Shown here: positions 25,041 through 32,822 of the stretch, in pieces
How positions within the stretch are numbered: the first letter of the stretch is position 1
How the letters are laid out: every line of letters begins with the position of its first letter
DNA from: Bin87 sp965208015
GTDB taxonomy: Bacteria > Chloroflexota > Dehalococcoidia > Lucifugimonadales > UBA3495
Assembly: GCA_965208015.1 (NCBI GenBank)
Contig: OZ242309.1
Span: forward strand, 1,116,001 to 1,180,000
Direction: 5' to 3'
DNA: 64,000 nucleotides
Position numbers and translations under genes: made by a program
Notes under the pieces: model-generated
What the model was told of the DNA's origin: nothing
The model's database searches: none
What the model saw: only the letters and a program-made list of their open reading frames with translations

Positions 25041-25121
25041 AAGCGGACGATTTTAAACAGAACCTTGAACGAAGTAACCAGCAGGCAAGACGAGCGCGGG
25101 CACAAATTTGGAGAAACACGG

Positions 25122-27245
25122 ATGGATTTTTGGACGGATGAACAGCTGGCTTCGATTGACCGGATGCTGAACCCGCGTTCGATTGCGGTGGTGAGCGCGA
25201 CGCCGCGGATGCAGTACGGCGGGCGGTTCGTGGCGGCGGCGATGGGGTCGATGGAGCGCGGGGTGAACGTGTATCCGGTGAACCCGCGCTACGAAGAAGT
25301 GCAGGGGTTGCAGTGCTATCCGTCGGTGTCCGCGCTGCCGGAGGCGCCGGACGTGGTGGGCGTGGTGGTGCCGTATCACGCGGTGCTGGACACGCTGCGG
25401 GAGAGCCACGAGAAGGGAGCCAAGTCAGCCATTGTGATCTCGGCGGGATTCTCGGAGCGGGCAGTTGATGACCGGCGGGACCTGCAGGCGGAGTTGGGGC
25501 GGTTCGCGCGGGAGTCGGGGATGCGCGTCAGCGGGCCGAACTGCCTGGGGCTAGCGAACCTGAAAGACAACATCTGGGCGAGCGCATCATCGCTGGGAGC
25601 GTCGGCCTTGAGCGGGTCGATTGGGCTGGTGTGCCAGAGCGGAGCGTCGGCGTTCGGGCCGTTCCTGACGCGGGCGGTGGACGAGGGCATCGGATTCACG
25701 TACATCGTGTCGACGGGGAACGAGGCGGACCTGGACTTTTGCGACTTCGCGCGGTACCTGCTGGACGACGACGACACGCGGGTTATCGCGGGGTTCGTTG
25801 AAGGGTTCAAGGACGGGCGGAAGTTCCTGGAAGTGGCGCGGATGGCTGCCGAACGCGGGAAGCCCATCGTGCTCATCAAGATCGGGAGGTCGGATCTGGG
25901 TTCGCGGGCGGCCGGGTCGCACACGGCGGCGCTGACGGGGGAAGACACGGCTTACGAGGCGGCGTTTGCGCAGTACGGCGTGATACGGGTGCAGGACTAC
26001 GACGACCTGCTGCAGGTGTCCAACATGATGGCGCGGTGCCCGAGGCCGGCCAAGCGTGGGGTTGCCGTGGTTTCGCACTCGGGCGGGATCAGCAGCCTGA
26101 CGGCGGACATGTTCGGGCAGGCTGGTTTGGATCTGCCGACGCTTTCGGACCGGGCGCGGGACGGCATCAACGACATACTGAAGGGCTTCGGATGGGCGGC
26201 CAATCCGTCCGACGTGACCGGGTTCGCCAACAGCGATGATTTCCCGGCGATAATGTCATTCATGGCTGAAGATGAAGGCATCGGCACGCTGGTGGTGGCG
26301 TCGGCGGGCGCTGACCCGCAGGCGACGCAGGTAATTGCGCAGCGCGACGCCAGCGGGATGCCGGTGGCATTCCTGTGGACGGGCACGAGAGGGGCGCAAT
26401 CGGGGCTGCCCTTGCTGCGTCAGGCTGGAATACCAGTGTTCTACGTGCCGGACAAGCTGGCGGCGGGCGTGCGGTATCTAAACGACTACCACGACTGGCG
26501 CGAGCAACGGCTGGCACGGGGGTTTGGTCAGGTTGGAGAGATGACGGCCGAGCAGACCGAGGCCGCGAAAGCGCTGGCCGCCGGTGGCGCGCTGTCGGAA
26601 TACGACAGCAAGGGGTTGATCCGCGCGTTCGGCGTGTCGACCACGCGGGAGGAGGTTGCGGGCGATGCTGAGGCGGCGGTTGCGGCGGCGGAGCGGATCG
26701 GGTATCCGGTGGCGCTGAAGGTCAACTCGGCGGATATCCTGCACAAAACGGAGGCGGGAGCGATACGGCTGGGCCTGGCTGATGCCGATGCGGTTCGGCA
26801 GGCGTTTGATGCCGTGACCGCCGGCGCGCGGGCCTACGACGCGAATGCGCGCATAGACGGTGCATTGGTGCAGGAGATGGTGTCTGGCGGCGTGGAAACG
26901 ATTGTGGGCGTGTCCTACGACGCGCAGTTGGGGCCGATCCTGCTGTTCGGGACGGGCGGCGTGATGGTCGAGGTGTACAACGACGTGGCCCTGCGGCTGT
27001 GTCCGATTGTCCGCGAGGACGCCCTGGAGATGATCGACGAGGTTAAGGGCGCGGCGCTGCTGCGGGGATTCCGTGGAGCGCCGGCGGCCGATGTTGACGC
27101 ATTGGCCGACGTGCTGGTGAGCGTGTCGCAGATGGCGGCGCAGTTGGAGGGTTCGCTGGGTGAGCTGGACATCAACCCGCTGATGGTGCTGCCGGCGGGG
27201 CAAGGAGTAAAGGCGGCGGACGCGCTGGCGGTTGGAGTGAGTTAG
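25122..27245 (+). CDS. ADP-forming acyl-CoA synthetase (acetate--CoA ligase family)
   Basis: About 707 residues in the fused arrangement: CoA-binding Rossmann domain (RSIAVVSATPRMQYGGRFV near 20), CoA-ligase domains with the phosphohistidine region (VSHSGGISSLTADMFG near 320), and a C-terminal ATP-grasp_5 domain (GYPVALKVNSADILHKTEAG near 540). It makes ATP from acyl-CoA or the reverse, probably on short-chain or branched acids. The ATG at 25122 follows GGAGAAAC; the in-frame start at 25065 adds a tail unlike the family. Co-directional with the DUF2332 gene 4 bases downstream. Confidence 0.92.
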   Translation: MDFWTDEQLASIDRMLNPRSIAVVSATPRMQYGGRFVAAAMGSMERGVNVYPVNPRYEEVQGLQCYPSVSALPEAPDVVGVVVPYHAVLDTLRESHEKGAKSAIVISAGFSERAVDDRRDLQAELGRFARESGMRVSGPNCLGLANLKDNIWASASSLGASALSGSIGLVCQSGASAFGPFLTRAVDEGIGFTYIVSTGNEADLDFCDFARYLLDDDDTRVIAGFVEGFKDGRKFLEVARMAAERGKPIVLIKIGRSDLGSRAAGSHTAALTGEDTAYEAAFAQYGVIRVQDYDDLLQVSNMMARCPRPAKRGVAVVSHSGGISSLTADMFGQAGLDLPTLSDRARDGINDILKGFGWAANPSDVTGFANSDDFPAIMSFMAEDEGIGTLVVASAGADPQATQVIAQRDASGMPVAFLWTGTRGAQSGLPLLRQAGIPVFYVPDKLAAGVRYLNDYHDWREQRLARGFGQVGEMTAEQTEAAKALAAGGALSEYDSKGLIRAFGVSTTREEVAGDAEAAVAAAERIGYPVALKVNSADILHKTEAGAIRLGLADADAVRQAFDAVTAGARAYDANARIDGALVQEMVSGGVETIVGVSYDAQLGPILLFGTGGVMVEVYNDVALRLCPIVREDALEMIDEVKGAALLRGFRGAPAADVDALADVLVSVSQMAAQLEGSLGELDINPLMVLPAGQGVKAADALAVGVS

Positions 27246-27249
27246 CGCA

Positions 27250-28353
27250 TTGGATTCCAAAGCCGGAAGTGAGGTTGAACACCTTCCGCCGGAGCAGCGG
27301 TCGAACGCTGCGCTGGCGGCGCGGTTCGGACGGTTTGCCATCGAAGAATGTTCGGAGGACGCGGACGACGGGGCAGGGTCCCGCACGTATGAGGTCTTGT
27401 CCGAGGTGGTGGCAAACGATCCAGCGCTGCTCGATTTGGCGCGCAGGTGCCGTGTCGGTCAACCCATTCCCAATTTGCTATTCGCCGCGGTCAAGCGGGC
27501 AGCCGCGTCCTTCCCTAGCTCCGCACTGGCCGGTCATTACCTTCGCATAGCAGCAGGGCAGCGTCCGACACCGGGTTTGGCACAGGCGTTTGCCGAATTT
27601 GCTCCAGCGCATCGGGATCAGATAATCGGCTATCTGGAAACGCGCATGGTGCAGACCAACGAGGTTGGCCGATGCGCTTACCTGATGCCGGGTTTTCTGA
27701 CGGTTGCCGTGGAGAACCCGGGTCGATCCCTGGCGTTGTTGGACGTGGGAGCCAGCGCCGGCCTGAACCTGAACTGGGATCAATACCGGTACAGATACTC
27801 GAACGGCGATGAATTCGGACCGGCAGGCTCGGAGGTCGTACTCGAGTGCGACGCCAGGAATGGATTGCCGGAGTTGCCGACGGTTTTCCCCAAAGTGAAT
27901 TTCAGGGTAGGGATCGACTTGGCGCCAGTGGACCTTGGCGACGACGAGGAATACCAGTGGATGCAGGCGTTGCTGTGGCCGGAGCACCAGGATCGGAGAG
28001 CCCGGCTATCTGCAGCCAGAGATATCTGGCTACAATCACCGCCGCCGATATTGCGCGGTGACGCTGTGAATCTGCTGGCCGATACGTTAGAGGGCGTGCC
28101 GCAAGAATCGGCGCTGTGCGTGTTTCACTGCCATACCCTGAACCAGTTCTCCGCAGAGGCGAAGGAGCGGTTCGGGGACATCTTGCGGGCAGCGTCAATG
28201 GAACGTGTGGTGTACCACATGCCGTCGGAGGGAGACCGGGTTTCATTGCGCCGGATTGTCAATGGATTCGCGACGGCCTTGCTAACCGCACGGAGACAGG
28301 TACACGGCAGATGGATCGCGTTTGATACCCATGCAAGGGTATCCCCTGAGTAG
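27250..28353 (+). CDS. DUF2332-family protein
   Basis: 367 residues resembling the DUF2332 family, widespread in Actinobacteria and Chloroflexota but without an assigned role. Visible hallmarks are PIPNLLFAAVKRAAA near 78, a Rossmann-like glycine segment LLDVGASAGLNLNWDQY near 160 (a possible methyltransferase-type SAM loop) and VFHCHTLNQFSAE near 290. The TTG start at 27250 sits 4 bases after the acyl-CoA synthetase stop codon, so translation is probably coupled to it. A SAM-dependent activity is plausible but unproven. Confidence 0.8.
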   Translation: MDSKAGSEVEHLPPEQRSNAALAARFGRFAIEECSEDADDGAGSRTYEVLSEVVANDPALLDLARRCRVGQPIPNLLFAAVKRAAASFPSSALAGHYLRIAAGQRPTPGLAQAFAEFAPAHRDQIIGYLETRMVQTNEVGRCAYLMPGFLTVAVENPGRSLALLDVGASAGLNLNWDQYRYRYSNGDEFGPAGSEVVLECDARNGLPELPTVFPKVNFRVGIDLAPVDLGDDEEYQWMQALLWPEHQDRRARLSAARDIWLQSPPPILRGDAVNLLADTLEGVPQESALCVFHCHTLNQFSAEAKERFGDILRAASMERVVYHMPSEGDRVSLRRIVNGFATALLTARRQVHGRWIAFDTHARVSPE

Positions 28354-28468
28354 GAATTGCCGCAGTGGCGATGATCCTGGCGAATTCAAACCGACGCAGG
28401 GCACGGCCGTTGGCCGGCGTCTACAGGGTGCGTAAACCCGCGGAGAAACGGTACCGGCGGGCCGGCGA

Positions 28469-28729
28469 TCAACGAGACCAGGACTTGACGGCTATCACTG
28501 TGGCGCACAAGAGAGAAGCGATGCAGAAGGTCGGCGTAGTCGCCAGGGAAACCGCTCCCCATCCGGGTATGAGCGACATTATCGCGACCGCGAGAGCGGC
28601 GGAGCCGCCGACGATCACGCCTGCGGCTATTGCATTGAGCAGGAGGTTGGAGTGCCAGGGCTTACCCGCTTCGATGCGCAGAGCCTGGGCGGTGAGGTGC
28701 GAAATGGAAATCGACATTCTGCGGTTCAT
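28469..28729 (-). CDS. Small membrane protein, 86 residues
   Basis: Two hydrophobic segments (about residues 30-53, LLLNAIAAGVIVGGSAALAVAIM, and 58-80) follow a short amphipathic N-terminus. No family recognised. It overlaps the upstream PNPOx-like gene by 4 bases (ATGA), with an AGGA ribosome site inside that gene, which suggests translational coupling. Its role is unknown. Confidence 0.55.
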   Translation of the reverse strand: MNRRMSISISHLTAQALRIEAGKPWHSNLLLNAIAAGVIVGGSAALAVAIMSLIPGWGAVSLATTPTFCIASLLCATVIAVKSWSR

Positions 28730-29145
28730 CGTTCCTGGAGGACTTCGCCGGAGAGTTGGTTGATGCGGTAGAGGCGGACGAGGACGGCGGCGCCGGTGCG
28801 GTCGGGATCGCGGTCAAGTTCGCCCTGGACGGTGCGGGACATGACGTTATCGCGGATCGCGCCCTCGCGGTACATGGTGGCGGTGCCGTAGAAGCGCAGG
28901 TTGACCCGATCCGTAGGGTGCCGATAGAAGAGCACCACCTTGGAGCCGTTCTCGATGTTGGCCGCGGAATTGCGCCAGCCGCGTTCCCAAAAGGCCAGGG
29001 TCTCGCGGTCAAACACGAGGACGCTGCCGCGCATGCTGATCTGGGGTTCGCCGTCCGGCGAGACCGTGGCGATGAACATGGGGCAGCGGTCGGCCAGGGC
29101 GTTGTCAATGCGATGGCGAAGTTCGTCGTCGATGTAGATCATGGG
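28726..29145 (-). CDS. Pyridoxamine-5'-phosphate-oxidase-like flavin/F420-binding protein
   Basis: About 139 residues with the split-barrel fold of the PNPOx superfamily: CPMFIATVSPDGEPQISMRGSVLV is the flavin-binding strand pair and DRVNLRFYGTATMYREG the dimer core. Members bind FMN or F420 and reduce small substrates or sequester haem. The ATG at 29145 has AGGAGA six bases upstream; longer forms at 29298 add an unlikely leader. It overlaps the small membrane protein gene downstream. Confidence 0.83.
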   Translation of the reverse strand, partial: PMIYIDDELRHRIDNALADRCPMFIATVSPDGEPQISMRGSVLVFDRETLAFWERGWRNSAANIENGSKVVLFYRHPTDRVNLRFYGTATMYREGAIRDNVMSRTVQGELDRDPDRTGAAVLVRLYRINQLSGEVLQER

Positions 29146-29446
29146 GGTCTCCTGGAGCACGCTGGCGGGTGCAGAGCCGTTTCGAGGGATTTGCCACCCG
29201 ACCCGGTGCATAGCTCGTATAGGATACCGGACGGTACCTGGAGCAGGTAGGGCCTGGATCGACGGGCTATTCACCGGCCCGGCCGGCGCAAACAGCAAAG
29301 GCTAGAGTCCCACAAAAATTGAAAATCACACGGTCGTTTCTGCGAAAACAGGACCCCAGTAACGGCTATGCGTTAGGAATGCAGACCGGATTTTACGCTT
29401 ACTGGATTCCGGATTTCGCCGGAATGACGGCATTTGTCAACAGGCC
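29146..29446. other. Intergenic stretch with a dispersed hairpin repeat
   Basis: About 300 bases without a gene between the PNPOx-like gene and the first CitE-like gene. Apart from the hairpin repeat at 29402-29430 nothing is recognised. A GGAATGCAGACCGGATTTTACGC segment near 29376 may be a degenerate relic of the same repeat class. Confidence 0.5.
29402..29430. repeat. Dispersed hairpin repeat, CTGGATTCC...GGAATGACGG type
   Basis: The perfect inner stem ATTCCGG/CCGGAAT surrounds ATTTCG. A second member is at 45983-46011. Both lie at the ends of minus-strand genes, so they may act as terminators or mark mobile elements. Confidence 0.6.
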
Positions 29447-30400
29447 CTAGCCGATCACCGGCACCGAGGGATCGAATGAAACTCTGGCAGCAGCCAGGGC
29501 AGCCTCTTTTTCGGCGTCACGGGCGGCGCAGGCGGCGCTCATGGCAAGCACGTCCTTGGCCCACTCGTCTACGGGGACGTCGATCATGCGTCCGGCGAAA
29601 GGGGCCGCGGCGGTGCCGGCGGCAAGGGCCTGGGCGAATACCTCACGGACCTGCGTGTAGTATTCGACCAGAGATTCCGAGGGAGTGTAGGCCTCGTTGA
29701 CGGGGGCGATCCAAGCGGGGTGCCCACTGACCATGCCCTTGAAGCCGAGGTTTCGGGCGTCGGTGGCAATCTCGACCATCTCCTCGTGGGAGAGGTTGCC
29801 GGACTGGATGCCCATGGGATCGGCGACAGCGATGGGCTGGACGCCGGCCGCAGTGGCCTCAATGCACAGCCGGCCGCGGGCGAACACGAAGGCGTCATGC
29901 TCCGAGGATTGGGTGATGCCCAGAGAAGCGGCCAAAGCGGCTTCGTCGATGCCCACCTGTTTCACTCGAGGAGACGCGGTGATGATCTCACGGATGTGCC
30001 AGACGCCGGCCGACGTTTCGATGGAGGGCGCGATTTCGAGAGAACCCCGGGCCACGCCGTATATCTTTTCCAAGTCGGCCAGGATCGCGTCGGCTTCGGA
30101 GAGCTGATCTGCCGACTCTGCTCCCGGCAGCAGTATTCCGGTCAATTCAGGACCCACCACTGCGTCGCTGTCAGCGTTGACGGAGTCAGCGTTGACGCGC
30201 ACGAAGACCTGCGCACCGCCCTTGCCGGCGAGGGCCACGGACTGACGCAGGGTTTTACGAACCTGAGCGAGTTCAGCGGCGGGAGTGCCGTCTTGCAGAT
30301 CGATGGTGACCGCGTCGGCGTGGTGCATCCAACTGCGGGAGATCATCCGCGATTGGACGGCGGGGACGATCAGGTTGGAGCGTCGTACCAGGATGGACAT
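29447..30400 (-). CDS. HpcH/HpaI aldolase/citrate-lyase-beta-like protein (copy 1)
   Basis: About 317 residues of a CitE-like TIM barrel. The N-terminal metal loop reads TIDLQDGTPAAE, where the usual D-L-E-D has Q in place of E. Later glutamate in IAPSIETSAGV and the GIDEAALAASLGI loop are present. Such enzymes cleave or form C-C bonds of malyl-CoA-, citramalyl-CoA- or citryl-type substrates. I chose the ATG at 30400, which gives the usual length; it lies 16 bases after the next upstream gene in a co-directional three-gene array. The catalytic change makes the reaction uncertain. Confidence 0.85.
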   Translation of the reverse strand: MSILVRRSNLIVPAVQSRMISRSWMHHADAVTIDLQDGTPAAELAQVRKTLRQSVALAGKGGAQVFVRVNADSVNADSDAVVGPELTGILLPGAESADQLSEADAILADLEKIYGVARGSLEIAPSIETSAGVWHIREIITASPRVKQVGIDEAALAASLGITQSSEHDAFVFARGRLCIEATAAGVQPIAVADPMGIQSGNLSHEEMVEIATDARNLGFKGMVSGHPAWIAPVNEAYTPSESLVEYYTQVREVFAQALAAGTAAAPFAGRMIDVPVDEWAKDVLAMSAACAARDAEKEAALAAARVSFDPSVPVIG

Positions 30401-30416
30401 GTTGGACAGCTCCCGA

Positions 30417-31439
30417 TCAGCTTGGAGATTCCGCGGCCTCGGCGGCGCGCACGCGATCGATGGCTTCGGCTTTTTCCTGGTCGCGTTCCCGGCACAGGCT
30501 CTGCCATTGCAACAGTTCTTCCGCTCGGGCGGCTTCGTAGCGGTCGATGACGCGGTGACGGCCCAGGTAGGAGTCGGCGGCCATCGGCCGTGGAGAGGCT
30601 TCCTGATCGGCAGAGGAAACGTCGACCTGAACCCAGGTTTCGCCCGTGCGGGCCAGCTTGCGATACTCTTGCAGCACCCATTGGGCATCCGAGATTTCGT
30701 CGTCGGACGCGGCAAAGCCGCGGATCTGAGGCTCGACGACGGCAGGGTGCAAACCGCCCCCGATGCGGAACCCGCACTTGCGGGCCGCGTCCGCTTCGGC
30801 GAAAGCGCGGTCGGGGTCGCTGACGCTGCCGGTTATGTTAGGCGTGAAGGGAGACGCATGGGGTTCGCGGCCGGCGGCGCGGGCGGCAAGTTCGACCTCG
30901 CCCTTGCCGTAGACGAACTGGTCGAAGGGGACGAACATCTCGACGCCGAGGTCCCGGGACATATCGTAACCGGCGGCGCCGCCGAATTCCCGAACGCGAG
31001 GGCTGGCGGTGACGATCTCGCAGGCGTTGGCGACACCGACCGCCGTCTCGATGTTGGCGCCGATTTCCACCGTGCCGGGCCTGATGCCGCGCTCTGCTTC
31101 GAGGCGGGTGATGATCTCGTCCATGCGCTGGATTTCGTGGCCGTACTCGGCCTTGGGGTAGTTGACCTGCATGAGGCCGGGCCAGACGGCGGCGTTGAGG
31201 TCGGCCTCCATCAAATCGTGGTTGATACGGCATACGGCGTCGGCGCCGCCTTTGTTGACCACGGGTATCGACTCGCGGACCAAGTTGCGGGCGACATCCT
31301 TGAGATGAGGGGGAACCGAGTCCTCAAGGTCCATGTTGATGAAGTCGCAGCCGCGATGCCAGGCGTTGTTGATGAAGCGCGGGGTGACGATGGGCATCGT
31401 CAGGCCGGAGCGCTTCAATCGCCGTAGTGTGGTGGCCAT
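30417..31439 (-). CDS. HpcH/HpaI aldolase/citrate-lyase-beta-like protein (copy 2)
   Basis: 340 residues. The canonical metal loop INMDLEDSVPPHLK is intact, followed by an arginine-glutamate segment ADAVCRINHDL, EIGANIETAVGV and HASPFTPNITGS. This is the copy that keeps the CitE/malyl-CoA-lyase signature best. The substrate may be a (3S)-malyl-CoA- or citramalyl-CoA-type thioester. Middle gene of three tandem paralogues, 9 bases after the upstream one and 16 bases before the downstream one. Confidence 0.87.
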   Translation of the reverse strand: MATTLRRLKRSGLTMPIVTPRFINNAWHRGCDFINMDLEDSVPPHLKDVARNLVRESIPVVNKGGADAVCRINHDLMEADLNAAVWPGLMQVNYPKAEYGHEIQRMDEIITRLEAERGIRPGTVEIGANIETAVGVANACEIVTASPRVREFGGAAGYDMSRDLGVEMFVPFDQFVYGKGEVELAARAAGREPHASPFTPNITGSVSDPDRAFAEADAARKCGFRIGGGLHPAVVEPQIRGFAASDDEISDAQWVLQEYRKLARTGETWVQVDVSSADQEASPRPMAADSYLGRHRVIDRYEAARAEELLQWQSLCRERDQEKAEAIDRVRAAEAAESPS

Positions 31440-31448
31440 AGAGGGCTC

Positions 31449-32390
31449 CTAAGGAACGGGGACGGGAATACCTTCGACGGCGGCGGCCTTGAGACGGTCA
31501 CGGGTAGCGCAGGCGTCGGCAAGGGCGATGGTGTTGGCAGCCTGTTTGACGATGTCCGGCGTTAGAACGCGGTCGTCCACGGATACCATGGCGCAGGTGC
31601 CGGATGCAGTGGCTGACGCGTAGGCTTCGCACAGGGCATGGGCCGCGGCAACTTCGGACTCGGACGGGGTGAATCCGGTGTTCAAAGGGCGAACCTGATT
31701 GTCCAGAACGCAGAAGGATCCCTTGAAACCGATTCTGCGGCCTCGTTGGGCAGCGGCGAGGGTGTTTTCAGGGGTGGCCAGCAGCCCACGGTCGGGGAAG
31801 CGCCACCACGCGCCCAAGGGGATGGTTCCGGTGGCAGATGCCAGGGTGACCAGCCGCTGCATGAGGTACTGCATCAGATGGGTTTCACCAGAGGGTTCTG
31901 GGCGCAGGTCCATGACCAGGTCGGCGCGGCCGAGGGAGAGACCCCAAGTACGCGAACTGGCCGTAGCGACTTCGAAACCGTTGTGATTGCCAACGGCGGT
32001 TTCGAGGGACAGGACCAGTTCGACGCTGCTCGGCGACATGCCACGACGGCTTTCCAGTTCGGACACGATGGTGTCGATGGCGGCGACCTGTTCCGGAGTT
32101 TCGGCGCGGGTGACGACGATGCCATCGAGGCCGGGCCACACGGCGGCAGTGAGATCAGCGAGCATCAGTTCGGGGTCGATTTGAACGAAAACCTCGGCAC
32201 CGGTGAATTTGGCGGAGGGCAAGGCTTCACGCAGGGACTCCCGGGCCGCCGGTTTATCTGGTTCGGCCACGAATTCCGCCAAGTCCAGGACGATCACATC
32301 GGCGCCGGCCGAGGGTGCGTTGGACACGCGATGCGGATGCGAAACCGGGGTCAACAACCAGGAACGCCGAACTTTGGCAGATGCGGTCAT
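31449..32390 (-). CDS. HpcH/HpaI aldolase/citrate-lyase-beta-like protein (copy 3)
   Basis: 313 residues of the same family. The N-terminal loop reads VIVLDLAEFVAEPDK, so the usual D-L-E-D aspartate/glutamate spacing is shifted, but GLSLGRADLVMDLRPEPSG keeps the usual GRADL loop, and SLETAVGNHNG the glutamate. First gene of the array, read from a palindromic divergent region with the CHAT-STAND gene. Its divergent active site implies a changed substrate or loss of catalysis. Confidence 0.85.
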   Translation of the reverse strand: MTASAKVRRSWLLTPVSHPHRVSNAPSAGADVIVLDLAEFVAEPDKPAARESLREALPSAKFTGAEVFVQIDPELMLADLTAAVWPGLDGIVVTRAETPEQVAAIDTIVSELESRRGMSPSSVELVLSLETAVGNHNGFEVATASSRTWGLSLGRADLVMDLRPEPSGETHLMQYLMQRLVTLASATGTIPLGAWWRFPDRGLLATPENTLAAAQRGRRIGFKGSFCVLDNQVRPLNTGFTPSESEVAAAHALCEAYASATASGTCAMVSVDDRVLTPDIVKQAANTIALADACATRDRLKAAAVEGIPVPVP

Positions 32391-32822
32391 GGAGGTTATC
32401 CGTGCGTAATCGGGGAATAAACAGCGGCATTATGTTGTATAATGCCGCCGATTCGATAGAGGTCGAAAGGTTTGCCTGAAAGTGTGGTGAATTATAGGTG
32501 AGTTTACACGGTGTGGCAACATGGCCGAACCGGGTGATGACGTGTTTAGTTCGGTCAACAACATTGGTATCTTGACGCAGCTATTCTCGCCTGGTGCAGG
32601 CAGGGATAGCGTTGAATGGCTGCTAGAAGTCTGCGAAACGCAGTCCGTTTGTCGCCAGACAGGGAACGTTATTGAGCACGAACTAGCACCTTCTACGTTA
32701 TGTTATGTCGCACGCGCCTTGAAGTCTCCCGACGTGGCAACCTGATGCTTTACCGGCGCGTCCGGCTTGCTCGAAACAAACAATTTAACCGCTTGCAGAA
32801 CTTACAGGAGCAATTCTCCAAA
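32391..32822. other. Divergent intergenic region between aldolase array and CHAT-STAND gene
   Basis: About 430 bases without a confident gene. It contains the palindrome at 32424-32448 with a TATAAT. A 74-codon frame at 32521-32745 has no ribosome site and no recognisable features, so I leave it out. Confidence 0.5.
32424..32448. promoter_or_regulatory. Palindrome overlapping a consensus -10 box in a divergent promoter
   Basis: Perfect 10-bp arms GCGGCATTAT (32424-32433) and ATAATGCCGC (32439-32448) surround GTTGT. TATAAT (32438-32443) forms part of the right arm, so a dimeric repressor here could shut both directions. It lies 34 bases before the start of the aldolase array and about 375 bases before the CHAT-STAND start. 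Confidence 0.55.

Noticed and set aside
28365..28763. Plus-strand frame of 132 codons after the DUF2332 gene
   Set aside because: It is opposite the small membrane protein, which has the better gene context (4-base overlap with the PNPOx-like gene).
32521..32745. 74-codon frame upstream of the CHAT-STAND gene
   Set aside because: No ribosome site, no recognisable features, and it lies in the divergent promoter region; it also runs into the start region of the larger gene.
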